64,000 nt of DNA from Caldifarciminota bacterium UBA1063 (GTDB lineage: Bacteria; Hydrothermota; Hydrothermia; UBA1063), in contig DCDE01000035.1 in assembly GCA_002316275.1 (NCBI GenBank), forward strand, positions 1 to 64,000. The letters run 5' to 3'. Positions within the stretch are counted from its first letter, which is position 1. Each line of letters opens with the position of its first letter. Both the position numbers and the translations under genes were made by a program. This document shows positions 62,805 to 64,000 of the stretch, in pieces. The notes under the pieces are model-generated. The model searched no databases. It was not told the origin of the DNA and saw only the letters and a program-made list of their open reading frames with translations.

Positions 62805-64000
62805 TCAAAAGTAATCCACATACTCCTGTGGATGTGGAAGCAGATTAACCTTCTCGTACTCCTTATTCTTAGCCTCGATCCATTTATCGATCAATTCACG
62901 AGTAAATACATTCTCTTTGGTGAGGAAATGGTAGTCCTTAGTCAAGGCATCGAGTGCCTCTTTCAAATTAGCCGGAAGCAGTTGAACCTTCCCCTCTCTT
63001 ACACATTCTACATCCACCTTACCTTCGAACGGGTCGCCAGGATCAATCTTATTCTCTACTCCATCCATGCCCGCCATAATTATTGCCGCAAGACCAAGAT
63101 AGGTATTCATAGTTGCATCAGGAGGCCTATATTCAATATCAACATCTTTACCCTTAGCATAACCAGGAATTCTCACTGCGGCAGTTCTATTAGCCAGAGC
63201 GTATGTGATGGCAACAGGGGCTTCGAATCCTGAATATAACCTCTTATAAGAATTGGTAGATGCATTTACAAAGGCACTTAGTGCTCGAGCATGCCTTAAG
63301 ATACCTCCAATAAAATAAATTGCAGTTTTACTAAGACCAAGGTTTTTTTCATCTCCATAAAAAATCGATTCACCATTCTTAGAAAGATAGATGTGGAAAT
63401 GGAAGCCATTTCCCGGCTCGTTGAAAAGGGGCTTGGGCATAAAAGTAGCAACTAAGCCTTCATCCTCAGCAACTCTCCTTATTACATATTTTGAGGTTTC
63501 AACGGCATCAGCCATACTAAGAGCTTCTCCGAAAGCGAGTTCGATCTCATTCTGACCATACCCGCCAACCTCATGATGGTGGTATTTTACCTTTACCCCG
63601 GATTTGCTTAGATATTTGAGTATCTGTGTCCTTGTATCAAAAAAGGCATCATAAGGTTCCGCAATGTGATAACTTGAATTCATCCTTTTATCCTCAATGA
63701 AACTTATTGCGTACCCCGTCTCATCAAATTCCACATCTTCAAACAGGTAGAACTCTAACTCAGGTAATATTCTAACCTCTTCTGCAAGCCCCGATGTTCT
63801 GACCAATTTAATCGCATCTTTAAGCACATTCCTAGGGTAAGCGGGGTAGAGATCCATGGTATCAGAAAAATACAGATCTGCATAAACCGCGAGGACCCCA
63901 TCCCTTGTAGGGTCAATAAAGGCACTTGTAAGATCCGGAAACAACCTTAAGTCTGAATTTTGAACCTCTGTGTATCCAGTGCTGGAGCCATCGATGCCAA
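62805..64000 (-). CDS. glnA: Glutamine synthetase type I, 5' end beyond the window
   Basis: Makes glutamine from glutamate, ammonia and ATP. The frame is open to the window edge; the N-terminal part at the edge reads GIDGSSTGYTEVQNSDLRL, the usual DGSS region, so it is partial. Seen: ILPELEFYLF, YHHHEVGGYGQNEIEL, PKPLFNEPGNGFHFHIYLSK, RLYSGFEAPVAITYALANR and EYRPPDATMNTYLGLAA; the last block has NTYL in place of the usual NPYL. About 398 residues are present. First of the glnA-pyrB-pyrC run. Glutamine also feeds carbamoyl phosphate synthesis. Confidence 0.95.
   Translation of the reverse strand, partial: GIDGSSTGYTEVQNSDLRLFPDLTSAFIDPTRDGVLAVYADLYFSDTMDLYPAYPRNVLKDAIKLVRTSGLAEEVRILPELEFYLFEDVEFDETGYAISFIEDKRMNSSYHIAEPYDAFFDTRTQILKYLSKSGVKVKYHHHEVGGYGQNEIELAFGEALSMADAVETSKYVIRRVAEDEGLVATFMPKPLFNEPGNGFHFHIYLSKNGESIFYGDEKNLGLSKTAIYFIGGILRHARALSAFVNASTNSYKRLYSGFEAPVAITYALANRTAAVRIPGYAKGKDVDIEYRPPDATMNTYLGLAAIIMAGMDGVENKIDPGDPFEGKVDVECVREGKVQLLPANLKEALDALTKDYHFLTKENVFTRELIDKWIEAKNKEYEKVNLLPHPQEYVDYF

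Noticed and set aside
62805..63944. glnA starting at the TTG at 63944
   Set aside because: The frame stays open to the window edge with the typical DGSS region, so this TTG is internal Leu.

Overview
The window looks like a chromosome segment of a Gram-negative, probably thermophilic bacterium from a little-cultivated lineage near the FCB group. Candidate phyla such as WOR-3/Stahlbacteria or Hydrothermae are my best guess, by inference. The reasons are gingipain-like (C25) secreted proteins with C-terminal sorting-type tails ending in a G-(I/V)-Y-F block, a PorX-type response regulator fused to a PglZ domain, lipoproteins, outer-membrane beta-barrel proteins and paired SurA/PpiC chaperones. 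Genes are packed tightly, stop codons overlap start codons, and promoters follow a TTGxxx-N17-TATAAT pattern. TAA, TAG and TGA all serve as stops, so the standard code applies.

Layout. 1-1783 (minus): a DpnII-type restriction-modification pair whose methyltransferase is split by an in-frame TAG. 2023-2796 (plus): a lone lipopolysaccharide-type glycosyltransferase. 2793-17549 (minus): one long operon that starts with poly-gamma-glutamate synthesis genes (pgsB, pgsC, a pgsW-like gene), continues with a duplicated-domain secreted protein, a beta-barrel protein and an LVIVD lipoprotein, and ends with four secreted proteins (two C25-like, one YCF48/BNR-like, one M14 carboxypeptidase). A palindrome holding two divergent -35 boxes separates it from a ferredoxin gene. 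17951-25978 (plus): obg, a HEAT protein, mfd, two PpiC/SurA-like chaperones, an S4 protein and a TPR lipoprotein. 25996-31345 (plus): a phosphosignalling cassette of VWA, zinc-ribbon/FHA, zinc-ribbon/PP2C and zinc-ribbon/Ser-Thr kinase/WD40. 31342-33862 (minus): tRNA-Leu, glmS, gmk. 33982-40222 (plus): tRNA-Ser, then rplM-rpsI-rpsB-tsf-pyrH-frr-uppS-cdsA, a MazG-like gene and an EamA transporter. 40361-41946: tRNA-Val (minus) and a divergent porX-like gene (plus). 41948-46673 (minus): a lamin-tail surface protein with dtd, then copZ and copA. 46790-50946 (plus): a possible sigma-54 remnant, a DUF523-DUF1722 protein and a large FG-GAP surface protein. 51001-54438 (minus): a GGDEF-AAA-TPR regulator. 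54591-55322 (plus): a TPR protein. 55485-64000 (minus): glnA (cut by the window edge), pyrB, pyrC, a PmbA/TldE-like protein, a PorV/PorQ-like outer-membrane protein, smpB and two M16 peptidases.

Themes. Several parts point to a surface-secretion programme: five proteins with sorting-type tails, a porX homologue and a PorV/PorQ-like barrel, although no core secretion genes are present. The poly-gamma-glutamate genes share an operon with candidate outer-membrane and cargo proteins, which suggests that polymer export and surface proteins are made together. The kinase/phosphatase/FHA/VWA cassette has its own near-leaderless promoter. Its parts resemble the TerY-P triad (vWA, PP2C, kinase), with zinc ribbons on three of the four proteins. 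Near-leaderless promoters recur at several unrelated genes.
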